A stretch of DNA of 64,000 bases from UBA2334 sp049653005 (GTDB taxonomy: Bacteria > Pseudomonadota > Gammaproteobacteria > Burkholderiales > Burkholderiaceae_C), in the NCBI GenBank assembly GCA_049653005.1, contig JBASFL010000066.1, positions 42,640-106,639 on the forward strand, in the 5' to 3' direction. The position numbers and the translations under genes were made by a program. The first letter of the stretch is position 1, and each line of letters starts with the position of its first letter. This document shows, one piece after another, positions 15,140-21,935 of the stretch. The notes beneath the pieces are model-generated. The model saw only the letters and a program-made list of their open reading frames with translations, was not told where the DNA came from and ran no database searches.

Positions 15140-16921
15140 ATGGCATTTGAAATAGACATTGGCTTCGCCTCGCAGGCCGGCAAAAACCCCGTCAACGAGG
15201 ACTTTGTGGCCGCCATGCTGCCCGAGCCGGGGCAAGCCGCCATGGGGGCCATCGTGGCCGTGGCCGATGGCGTGAGCCAGGGCGGCATGGGCCGCGAGGC
15301 CGCGCAAACCACGGTCACCAGCCTGGTGCGCGACTACTACGGCACCCCCGAAACCTGGGACACCACCGTGGCGCTGGACCGCATCATCGCGGCGCAAAAC
15401 AGCTGGCTGGCGGGCGTCAACCGGCGCAGGCACCCCGCGCTGGGCATGACCACGCTGACCGCCATGGTGCTGCGCGGGCAAAGCTACGCCCTGGCCCACG
15501 TGGGCGACAGCCGGGCCTACCTGCTGCGGGGCACCGAAGTGGTGCAACTGACGCACGACCACGTGGTCAACCACCCCGATTTTTCGCACCAATTGCTGCG
15601 CGCCGTGGGGCTGGAAGACCGCCTGGTGGTGGACTACAGCCAGGGCGACGTGCAGGTGGGCGACGTGTTTGTGCTGCTCACCGACGGCGTGCACAACCAC
15701 CTCACCCCCACACGGCTGCGCACCCTGGTGGTGCCCGACGCCCATGCCCCGCCGGTGGATTCGCAGGCGCTCAGCCAAGCCCTGGTGGCCGCTGCCCTGG
15801 CGCAGGGCAGCGACGACAACGTGTCGGCCCTGGTGGTGCGGGTGCTGGGGCTGGACAACGCCACCCTGCAAGACGCCCAGCGCCAGTCCGAACAGTTGCC
15901 CGTGTTGCCCAAGCTGAAAGTGGGTGACGTGGTGGACGGCCTGGGCGTGACCGCCGTGGTGGCCGACAACGGCATCAACATCGTCTACCAGGTGCGCCAC
16001 CCAGGCACCCGGGCTTTGTACGCGCTGAAAACCCTGCACCCCGCCCGGGCGCACGACGCACAAGAGCGTGCCATGCTGGCCCATGAAGCCTGGTTGTCAC
16101 AGCGCCTGCAATCGGGCCAGACGGCCGAGCACCTGGTGGCCCTGAAAGACTGGGCCATCCTGGTGCGGGGGCTGGTGCCACCGTCGGCTGGCCCATCGGG
16201 CTTTTATCTGCTGTACGACTGGCACACCGGCGAAACCCTGCAACAGCAGCTGGACCGCCGCAACCCGTTTGCGCTGGCACAGGTGCTGAACGTCGCCACC
16301 CAGGCCACCCGTGCGGTGGGCCGCCTGCACCGCCAAAGCGTGATCCACCGCGACGTCAAACCCGCCAACCTGCACCAGGGGGAAGATGGCGTGCTGCGCC
16401 TGCTCGACCTGGGGGTGGCCCTGAGCGGGCGCGAACCCGAGTCGGCCCGCGCCTTGCACGCAGGTTCGCCCAGCTACATGAACCCCGAGCAGTGGGGGTT
16501 TGGGGTGAACGGGGGCGATGAAAAAGAAGAACTGCCCGACGCCCAAAGCGACCTGTTTGCCCTGGGCGTCACGCTGTACCAGTTGCTGACGGGGGGCAAA
16601 CTGCCCTATGGCGAGGTGTTGCCCTACCAGCGCGGACGCTACCACCGCGACCCCGTGCCCCCCAGCCGCCACAACCCCGAGGTGCCCATCTGGCTCGACC
16701 ACGTGGTGCTGAAAGCCGTGGCGCGCAACAAGCGCCAACGGTTCGAGACCGCTGAAGAAATGCTGCTGGCCCTGGAGCGGGGGGCCAGCCGCCCGTTGAC
16801 CGCGCCGTCAGCCACCCCGCTGATTCAGCGCGACCCCACGGCCGTGTGGAAGCTGGCGTTGGGTTTGAGCGTGCTGTTCAACCTGCTGCTGGTGTATTGG
16901 TTGGGTTTTTTGCCAAAATAG
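15140..16921 (+). CDS. Bifunctional PP2C phosphatase / Ser-Thr protein kinase
   Basis: 593 residues. An earlier in-frame start at 15110 exists; I prefer the ATG at 15140, where PP2C homology begins. Residues 1-~235 are a PP2C-type phosphatase (NEDF, VADGVSQGG, VGDSRAYLL, LTDGVH, GSDDN). Residues ~255-555 are a Hanks-type kinase with catalytic loop HRDVKPANL (403-411) and DLG in place of DFG at 423-425, plus an ALKTL lysine. A single C-terminal membrane segment (~571-590) anchors it with both enzymes in the cytoplasm. In Pseudomonas aeruginosa a similar kinase gene lies beside nirBD and the nitrate transporter gene, so the association is recurrent; its substrate is not known. It follows the ANTAR-PilJ gene by 68 bp. 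Confidence 0.88.
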   Translation: MAFEIDIGFASQAGKNPVNEDFVAAMLPEPGQAAMGAIVAVADGVSQGGMGREAAQTTVTSLVRDYYGTPETWDTTVALDRIIAAQNSWLAGVNRRRHPALGMTTLTAMVLRGQSYALAHVGDSRAYLLRGTEVVQLTHDHVVNHPDFSHQLLRAVGLEDRLVVDYSQGDVQVGDVFVLLTDGVHNHLTPTRLRTLVVPDAHAPPVDSQALSQALVAAALAQGSDDNVSALVVRVLGLDNATLQDAQRQSEQLPVLPKLKVGDVVDGLGVTAVVADNGINIVYQVRHPGTRALYALKTLHPARAHDAQERAMLAHEAWLSQRLQSGQTAEHLVALKDWAILVRGLVPPSAGPSGFYLLYDWHTGETLQQQLDRRNPFALAQVLNVATQATRAVGRLHRQSVIHRDVKPANLHQGEDGVLRLLDLGVALSGREPESARALHAGSPSYMNPEQWGFGVNGGDEKEELPDAQSDLFALGVTLYQLLTGGKLPYGEVLPYQRGRYHRDPVPPSRHNPEVPIWLDHVVLKAVARNKRQRFETAEEMLLALERGASRPLTAPSATPLIQRDPTAVWKLALGLSVLFNLLLVYWLGFLPK

Positions 16922-16960
16922 GCTTCCAGCGCTTTACTGGTAAGCTTTTTAAGCTATTAA
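16922..16960 (-). repeat. Diverged copy F of the dispersed repeat
   Basis: On the minus strand the segment runs AATAGCTTAAAAAGCTTACC, then AGTAAAGCGCTGGAAGCC. It resembles copies B and D (GTAGCTT ... TCAAGCGCCAGAGGCC) but with several changes. It lies between the kinase gene and the terminator. Confidence 0.45.
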
Positions 16961-16984
16961 AAAAGCCCACTTGCGTGGGCTTTT
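16961..16984. terminator. Bidirectional intrinsic terminator
   Basis: Arms AAAAGCCCAC and GTGGGCTTTT around loop TTGC, with A- and T-runs on the two sides, so it can work on both strands. It lies between the convergent kinase gene (ends 16921) and narK (ends 16991). Confidence 0.9.
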
Positions 16985-16990
16985 GACCGT

Positions 16991-18205
16991 TCATGCCGTG
17001 CGTGCGCGGCCGCCTTTTTCGGCCCAGGTGCGGGTCCAGCGGACTTGCATTTTGCGCATCACGCCCAGCATCAGCACCGAGAACACGGCCAGCACCACAA
17101 AACCCAGCAAGAAACTGTCGGTGTGTTGCTTGGCTTGCCCCATCAGCCAGGGCACGGTGCCACCGCCCAGTGCGCCAATTTCACCGATCATCGAACCCGC
17201 CACGGCGGTGGAGGTGGGCCAGCGCAGCGGCACCAGCTGGAACAGCGCGCCGTTGCCCGCGCCCAATGCGGCAAAACACAAAATCAGCAGCAACGTGGTC
17301 AGCACCAGCGAGTGTGCCGACAGGCCCACACCCACCAGGGCCACCGACACCACCACCAGCACCACGGTCAGGGTGTTGACGCCGCCCCAGTGGTCTGAAA
17401 TCCAGCCACCGGCCACACGCACCACCGCACCCATCAGGGCCGCCAGCATGGTCAGCTGGCCGGCTTGCACCTTGCTCACACCAAACTGGTCGTGGTAGTA
17501 GGTGGGCAAAAAGGTGACGATGCCGATGAAGCCGCCGAACGTGACCACGTAAATCAGGCTGAACACCCAGCCGTCTTTTTCCAGCAGGCAGGCCAGGTGC
17601 TCGCGCATGCTGGCGTGTGCGTCGCGGTCGGGTGGCTCTTTGGCCATGAACAGCACCACCAGCATGGGCACCAGCGACGACACGGCGGCAAAGCCGTACA
17701 CCGCTTGCCAGCCATACGCTTGCGCCAGGGGCGGGGCAATCAGGGCCGCCAAAGCGGTGCCGGCATTGCCCGCACCCACCAGGCCCATGGCCAGGCCTTT
17801 GTAGCGGGGGGGGTACCAGCCCGAGCCCAGCGACATGGCCACGCCGAAGCTGGCACCGGCCACGCCCAGCAGCAGGGCCATTTTCAGCAGGTCGTCGTAG
17901 CTGTGCACGAAGAAATAGCCGTACGACATGGTGAGCGTGATGAGGGCCAGCTCCACCAGCGTGGCGGTTTTGCGGCCCACGTACTGGGCCAGCAAACCCA
18001 GCGGGAACCGCATGATGGCCCCAGCCACGATGGGAATGGACAGCAGCAGGCCCTTTTCGGCCGCCGTGAGGTTGAACTGCTCGCTGATGAAGGGCGCCAT
18101 GGCGCCGTTCATCACCCAGATGACGAACGAAAACATCAGGTAGAAAAACGCCGCAAACAGGGTGGGCGTGTGCCCGCTTTTCAAAAAGTCGCGAAATCCG
18201 GCCAT
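16991..18205 (-). CDS. narK: Nitrate/nitrite transporter, NarK/NRT2 family (MFS)
   Basis: 404 residues with about twelve membrane segments, the usual size of a bacterial NarK/NasA-type porter. The frame is open to 18415, but the ATG at 18205 follows GGAGGTCCCCCC and starts just before the first membrane helix (LFAAFFYLMFSFVIWVMNG). Family motifs include the glycine-rich nitrate signature segments GVAGASFGVAMSLGSGWYPP and AALGAGNGALFQLVPLRW. It imports nitrate or exchanges it for nitrite across the inner membrane; in this assimilation cluster uptake is the likely role. It is separated from nrtD by a terminator and has its own sigma-54-like promoter and ANTAR-type leader, so it is a distinct transcription unit. 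Confidence 0.93.
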   Translation of the reverse strand: MAGFRDFLKSGHTPTLFAAFFYLMFSFVIWVMNGAMAPFISEQFNLTAAEKGLLLSIPIVAGAIMRFPLGLLAQYVGRKTATLVELALITLTMSYGYFFVHSYDDLLKMALLLGVAGASFGVAMSLGSGWYPPRYKGLAMGLVGAGNAGTALAALIAPPLAQAYGWQAVYGFAAVSSLVPMLVVLFMAKEPPDRDAHASMREHLACLLEKDGWVFSLIYVVTFGGFIGIVTFLPTYYHDQFGVSKVQAGQLTMLAALMGAVVRVAGGWISDHWGGVNTLTVVLVVVSVALVGVGLSAHSLVLTTLLLILCFAALGAGNGALFQLVPLRWPTSTAVAGSMIGEIGALGGGTVPWLMGQAKQHTDSFLLGFVVLAVFSVLMLGVMRKMQVRWTRTWAEKGGRARTA

Positions 18206-18256
18206 GGGGGGACCTCCGGAGGGATGGTGGAACAAGGGGTGTGGGGCGTTGCGGCA

Positions 18257-18348
18257 CGCACCCCGACGGTGAGGTGTGGCACACAACGTGACAGGCACGA
18301 ACCAGGTTGGCCCATGCAAGCAAAGACAGAAAGGCCGCCGTTGGCCTT
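18257..18348 (-). promoter_or_regulatory. Predicted ANTAR-target hairpins in the narK leader
   Basis: Minus strand. First hairpin 18331-18348: arms AAGGCC and GGCCTT, loop AACGGC. Second hairpin 18257-18278: arms CACACCTC and GGGGTGCG (one mismatch, one G-U), loop ACCGTC. Both loops have A1 and G4. The 3' arm of the second (GGGGTGCG) can instead pair with CGCAACGCCCC just downstream, giving a GC-rich stem followed by a weakly T-rich CTTGTT, a possible competing terminator. The second hairpin is less regular than at nrtA. Confidence 0.6.
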
Positions 18349-18360
18349 CATTGCGTGGCA

Positions 18361-18376
18361 AGCACAATCCATGCCC
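18361..18376 (-). promoter_or_regulatory. Sigma-54-like promoter of narK
   Basis: Minus strand GGGCAT, five bases (GGATT), GTGCT. It keeps GG-N10-GC and differs from TGGCAC-N5-TTGCW at three less strict positions. The predicted start lies about three bases before the first ANTAR-type hairpin, the same layout as at nirB and nrtA, which raises my confidence in an otherwise moderate match. Confidence 0.5.
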
Positions 18377-18433
18377 GGTTTTGGTGAGTCTCGGGCACCA
18401 CCGCGGGGCGTGCACCCCGGCAGTGGGCGGGCC

Positions 18434-18458
18434 AAAAAAAAGCGCCCCACTGGGGCGC
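18434..18458 (-). terminator. Intrinsic terminator after nrtD
   Basis: Minus strand: arms GCGCCCC and GGGGCGC, loop AGT, followed by eight T. It lies 24 bp after the nrtD stop and ends the nrtABD unit before the narK promoter. Confidence 0.9.
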
Positions 18459-18481
18459 CTTCGGCAAAAGGGGCAACCGGC

Positions 18482-19348
18482 TCAGGCCGCTTTTTCGACG
18501 TGTGCCTGGCGGGTGTACAAAAAGTCGATCACGGCTTTGCGGTAGCCCAGGTACTGGGGGCTGTCGGCCAGCGCCACGCGGCTGCGGGGGCGGGGCAGGT
18601 CGACGTGCAGCACCTCGCCAATGGTGGCGGCGGGGCCGTTGGTCATCATCACGATTTTGTCGGACAGCAGCACGGCCTCGTCCACGTCGTGCGTCACCAT
18701 CACCACGGTGCTTTGGGTGCGGGCCACGATCTCCAGCAGCTCGTCTTGCAGTTTTGCGCGGGTGAGGGCGTCCAGGGCACCGAAGGGCTCGTCCATCAGC
18801 AGCACTTTGGGCTCCATGGCCAGGGCACGGGCAATGCCCACGCGCTGCTTCATGCCGCCGCTGATTTCGCCGGGGCGTTTTTGCGCCGCGTGGGTCAGCC
18901 CCACCAGGGCCAGGGCGTCGTCGGTGCGGGCTTTGAGTTGGGCTTTGTTTTCAGACGCGGCACCGGTGCTGCGGTTGGCCGCGCCAAACACGCGTTCCAC
19001 GCCCAGGTAGATGTTTTCAAAACACGTCAGCCACGGCAGCAGCGAGTGGTTTTGGAACACCACCGCGCGCTCGGGGCCAGGCCCGGCAATTTCGCGGTTG
19101 GCGCACAGCAGGGCGCCTTGGGTGGGGGTGGTCAGCCCGGCAATCAGGTTGAGCAGGGTGGACTTGCCGCAGCCCGAGTGGCCGATGAGGGCCACAAACT
19201 CGCCTTTGGCAATGGTCAGATCGATGTCGCGCAGGGCGACAAAGGGGCCTTTTTTGGTTTTGAAGGTTTGACCGACGCCCTGGATTTCGATGAACTTGCT
19301 TGACAGCGAGGGGTTGTGGCTCAGGTCGGGGGTGGCGCGGTTGCTCAT
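18482..19348 (-). CDS. nrtD: Nitrate ABC transporter ATP-binding subunit
   Basis: 288 residues from the ATG at 19348, which overlaps the nrtB stop by four bases (ATGA); a longer open frame upstream is a shadow of nrtB. Walker A is GHSGCGKST (56-64), the ABC signature SGGMKQR, Walker B VLLMDEP, the D-loop FGALDA and the switch His in MVTHDVDEA. It lacks the extra binding-protein domain of cyanobacterial NrtC, hence the NrtD/NasD-type name. It energises uptake of nitrate delivered by NrtA through the NrtB pore. An insertion rich in Ala/Ser/Asn (FGAANRSTGAASENK) sits before the signature. Last gene of its unit, followed by a terminator. Confidence 0.93.
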   Translation of the reverse strand: MSNRATPDLSHNPSLSSKFIEIQGVGQTFKTKKGPFVALRDIDLTIAKGEFVALIGHSGCGKSTLLNLIAGLTTPTQGALLCANREIAGPGPERAVVFQNHSLLPWLTCFENIYLGVERVFGAANRSTGAASENKAQLKARTDDALALVGLTHAAQKRPGEISGGMKQRVGIARALAMEPKVLLMDEPFGALDALTRAKLQDELLEIVARTQSTVVMVTHDVDEAVLLSDKIVMMTNGPAATIGEVLHVDLPRPRSRVALADSPQYLGYRKAVIDFLYTRQAHVEKAA

Positions 19349-20286
19349 GATTTCACCTCGTCGAATGTGAAGGCGGAAGCCAGTTTGATGAGGGCAAATT
19401 CCAGTGTCAGCCCCACGATGCCGATCACGAAGATGGCGATGATGATGTTCATCACGTTCAGGTTGTTCCACTCGTCCCACAGCCAGAAGCCGATGCCCAC
19501 GCCGCCGGTCAGCATTTCGGCGGCCACGATCACCAGCCACGCGGTGCCCACGGCCAGGCGCACGCCGGTCAGCATGTAGGGCAACACGGCGGGGAACAGA
19601 ATTTTGGTCAGGATCTTCCATTCGCTCAGGTTGAGCACGCGGGCCACGTTCATGTAGTCCTGGGGCACGCGCTGCACGCCCACGGCGGTGTTGATGATCA
19701 TGGGCCAGATGCTGCAAATGAAGATGGTCCAGATGGCGGCCGGGTTGGCCCCCTTGAACACCAGCAGGCCAATGGGCAGCCAGGCCAGTGGCGACACAGG
19801 GCGCAGCAGGCTGATGAGGGGGTTGAACATGCGGCCCAGGAAGGTGAACCGCCCGATGGCAAACCCGGCGGGTATGCCCACCGCTGCCGCCAGGCCAAAG
19901 CCCACGGCCACGCGCTCCAGGCTCATCAGCACGTTCCAGCCCACGCCTTGGTCGTTGGGGCCGTTGCGGTAGAAGGGGTTGCTGAAAATGTCCACCGCCT
20001 GGCCCCAGGTTTGCACCGGGCCGGGAATGCTGCTGCCGGTGCTGATGGACACCAGCGCCCACAACCCCACCAACAGCCCCAGGCCCAGCACGGGCGGGAC
20101 CACCACCAGTGCCACAGCGCGCCAGTCGATTCGGCTGCGGTTTTCGTTTTTCATGCTTTTTTGGCCGCTGGCGCTTGCCTGTATTGGTTTTTCAGCTATC
20201 GCTGTGGGGGCGTTTGAACGCGGTGTGCTGGCGGGTTGGGGCGCAACGGCCCCCTCCAGCGGCGCGTGGAACACGGCACTGACCAT
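19345..20286 (-). CDS. nrtB: Nitrate ABC transporter permease
   Basis: 313 residues of the NrtB/SsuC/TauC permease family with about six membrane segments and the cytoplasmic EAA-type loop (ARVLNLSEWKILTKILFPAVLPY) that docks the ATPase. The ATG at 20286 has GGAG six to eight bases upstream. The first ~50 residues are a poorly conserved Ala/Pro/Ser-rich extension before the first membrane helix (VALVVVPPVLGLGLLVGLWAL). Residues ~28-45 of it (around KPIQASASGQKSMK) are encoded by an inverted copy of the dispersed repeat at 20154-20203, so the extension may be an acquired tail; an internal ATG at MKNENRSR would give a start nearer the family norm. Confidence 0.92.
   Translation of the reverse strand: MVSAVFHAPLEGAVAPQPASTPRSNAPTAIAEKPIQASASGQKSMKNENRSRIDWRAVALVVVPPVLGLGLLVGLWALVSISTGSSIPGPVQTWGQAVDIFSNPFYRNGPNDQGVGWNVLMSLERVAVGFGLAAAVGIPAGFAIGRFTFLGRMFNPLISLLRPVSPLAWLPIGLLVFKGANPAAIWTIFICSIWPMIINTAVGVQRVPQDYMNVARVLNLSEWKILTKILFPAVLPYMLTGVRLAVGTAWLVIVAAEMLTGGVGIGFWLWDEWNNLNVMNIIIAIFVIGIVGLTLEFALIKLASAFTFDEVKS
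20154..20203 (-). repeat. Dispersed ~50-bp repeat, copy C (inside nrtB 5' end)
   Basis: On the minus strand it reads GATAGCTGAAAAACCAATAC then AGGCAAGCGCCAGCGGCCAA, almost the same as copy E at 54676 over its first 20 bases. It lies inside the annotated coding region of nrtB and is translated in frame if the ATG at 20286 is used. Confidence 0.75.
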
Positions 20287-20329
20287 GGTGGTTCTCCTGG
20301 TGGGTGGGGTGGGGGGGCCTGCCTGGGGG

Positions 20330-21625
20330 TCAGGCTTTGACCTTGAAACTGTCGGCGTACTTGGCGGGGTCTTTGCCGTCCCACACCACGCCGTCCAGCA
20401 GTTTGTGGCTGCGCATGTCGCTCTTGGGCACGGGGGTTTTGCTGGCAGCGGCGGCGTCTTTGTAAATGGCCGTCTGGCTGATGGCTTTGGCCACGCCCAG
20501 GTAGTCTGGGTGGTCTTTCAGCAAGCCCCAGCGCTTGTGTTGCGTCAGGAACCACATGCCGTCGGACAGGTAGGGGAAGTTCACCGCGCCGTCGTTGTAG
20601 AACTTCATGTGGTTGGCGTCGTCCCAGGTTTTGCCCATGCCGTTCTGGTAACGGCCCAGGATGCGCTGGTTGATGGCGTCCACGCTGGTGTTGACGTAGC
20701 TTTTCTCGGCGATGGTTTCGGCCATCTTCAGCTTGTTTTGCAGGCCCGCGTCGATCCAGCGGCCGGCTTCCAGGATGGCGGCGGTCACCGCACGGCAGGT
20801 GTTGGGGTACTTCTTGGCGTATTCGCCGGTGGTGCCCAGCACCTTTTCGGGGTGGTCTTTCCAGATGTCTTGGGTGGTGGTGGCGGTGATGCCAATGCCG
20901 TCCATGATGGCGCGGTGGTTCCAGGGCTCGCCCACGCAGAAGCCGTCCATGTTGCCCACGCGCATGTTGGCCACCATTTGGGGCGGCGGCACGGTGATGA
21001 CCTTGGCGTCTTTCATGGGGTTGATGCCGTGCGCCGCCAGCCAGTAGTACAGCCACATGGCGTGGGTACCCGTGGGGAAGGTCTGGGCAAAGGTGTATTC
21101 GCGCTTTTCAGCGGCCATCAGCTTGGCCAGGCCCGCGCCGTCCACCGCGCCCTTGTCGGCCAGTTTTTTGCTGAGGGTGATGGCCTGGCCGTTGTGGTTC
21201 AGGTTCATCAGCACGGCCATGTCTTTCTTGGGGCCGCCGACACCCAGGTGCACGCCGTACACCAGGCCGTACAACACGTGGGCAAAGTCCAGTTCGCCGT
21301 TCACCAGTTTGTCGCGCACGCCGGGCCAGCTGGCTTCTTTGGTGGGAATGATCTTGACGCCGTATTTCTGGTCAATGCCCAGCACGCTGGCCATGACCAC
21401 GCTGGCGCAGTCGGTGAGGGGAATGAAGCCGATCTTGACTTCCTTCTTCTCAGGCGCGTCGGAGCCGGCCGCCCACACGCCGCTGTGGCCCAGTGTCGAG
21501 AAAAACGCCGCGCCGCCGAGGGCCGCGCTTTTCTTGATGAGTTCGCGGCGCGCGGGCAGGGCAGGGGCCTCGCAGGCGGGGGCGGCGACGGTCACCGTGT
21601 TTTCGGGGGTGTTGGGCTGGGTCAT
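20330..21625 (-). CDS. nrtA: Nitrate-binding protein of ABC transporter
   Basis: 431 residues, the NrtA/CmpA-type solute-binding protein that captures nitrate in the periplasm. The ATG at 21625 has AGGAG upstream; the frame open to 21892 runs through the leader and is not coding. The N-terminus carries a twin-arginine-like signal (ARRELIKKSAALGGAAFF) with cleavage near VWA-AG. Core motifs IGFIPLTDCASVVMA, GELDFAHVLYGLVYG, TFPTGTHAMWLYYW and GFCVGEPWNHRA are family-typical. First gene of the unit nrtA-nrtB-nrtD, which is read after an attenuator leader. The nasR gene lies upstream in the same orientation. Confidence 0.95.
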   Translation of the reverse strand: MTQPNTPENTVTVAAPACEAPALPARRELIKKSAALGGAAFFSTLGHSGVWAAGSDAPEKKEVKIGFIPLTDCASVVMASVLGIDQKYGVKIIPTKEASWPGVRDKLVNGELDFAHVLYGLVYGVHLGVGGPKKDMAVLMNLNHNGQAITLSKKLADKGAVDGAGLAKLMAAEKREYTFAQTFPTGTHAMWLYYWLAAHGINPMKDAKVITVPPPQMVANMRVGNMDGFCVGEPWNHRAIMDGIGITATTTQDIWKDHPEKVLGTTGEYAKKYPNTCRAVTAAILEAGRWIDAGLQNKLKMAETIAEKSYVNTSVDAINQRILGRYQNGMGKTWDDANHMKFYNDGAVNFPYLSDGMWFLTQHKRWGLLKDHPDYLGVAKAISQTAIYKDAAAASKTPVPKSDMRSHKLLDGVVWDGKDPAKYADSFKVKA

Positions 21626-21661
21626 GGGGCAACTCCTGAAAAAAGCAGTCTGGAAAACAAA

Positions 21662-21711
21662 AACGGCGCCCACCTCGGTGCCTGCACTGCAAGCGGGAGA
21701 TGGACGCCGTT
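21662..21711 (-). terminator. Attenuator terminator in the nrtA leader
   Basis: Minus strand: 5' arm AACGGCGTCCATCTC (21697-21711) pairs over 15 positions, two of them G-U, with 3' arm GAGGTGGGCGCCGTT (21662-21676), followed by TTTGTTTT. It stands 37 bases before the nrtA start. The first bases of the 5' arm are the loop of the second ANTAR-type hairpin, so hairpin and terminator exclude each other. Confidence 0.88.
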
Positions 21712-21761
21712 GTCCGTGTGTCTGGGAAGACCTTGGGTTCAGACCGCCGTTGGCCCGAACC
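21702..21761 (-). promoter_or_regulatory. Predicted ANTAR-target hairpin pair in the nrtA leader
   Basis: First hairpin 21736-21761: arms GGTTCGGGCC and GGTCTGAACC fully paired (two G-U), loop AACGGC. Second hairpin 21702-21715: arms GGAC and GTCC, loop AACGGC. Both loops satisfy A1 and G4 of the ANTAR-target motif known from the Klebsiella nasF and enterococcal eut leaders. The expected regulator is NasR, encoded just upstream. Binding would hold the second hairpin and block the terminator at 21662-21711. Confidence 0.82.
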
Positions 21762-21774
21762 TTGGGGTGTTTAA

Positions 21775-21790
21775 AGCAGCAACCGTGCCA
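21775..21790 (-). promoter_or_regulatory. Sigma-54 promoter of nrtABD
   Basis: Minus strand TGGCAC, five bases (GGTTG), CTGCT: one mismatch to TGGCAC-N5-TTGCW with GG-N10-GC spacing intact. The predicted start is two to four bases before the first ANTAR-type hairpin. Confidence 0.72.
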
Positions 21791-21862
21791 GGTTGCGAAA
21801 ACACCGCATTGCCCTGAAAAGCGGGGGTTGGGTGGGGTGGTGGATGTCAGGGTTATCCCGGG

Positions 21863-21899
21863 TGCACCCCGGGGGTGCGCGCTGCACCGCACTGGCGCA
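21863..21899. promoter_or_regulatory. Tandem NtrC-like enhancer sites
   Basis: Two sites on the plus strand: TGCACC-CCGGG-GGTGCG (21863-21879) and TGCACC-GCACT-GGCGCA (21883-21899). Each matches the NtrC consensus TGCACC-N5-GGTGCA with one mismatch. Their centres are 20 bp apart, about two helical turns, and lie roughly 105-130 bp upstream of the predicted nrtA start, a normal enhancer position. The rest of this 310-bp nasR-nrtA gap holds the promoter and leader described separately. Confidence 0.6.
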
Positions 21900-21935
21900 C
21901 CGTGCTTGTGCGCGGCCGCGTGTCGCGGCGAAACA

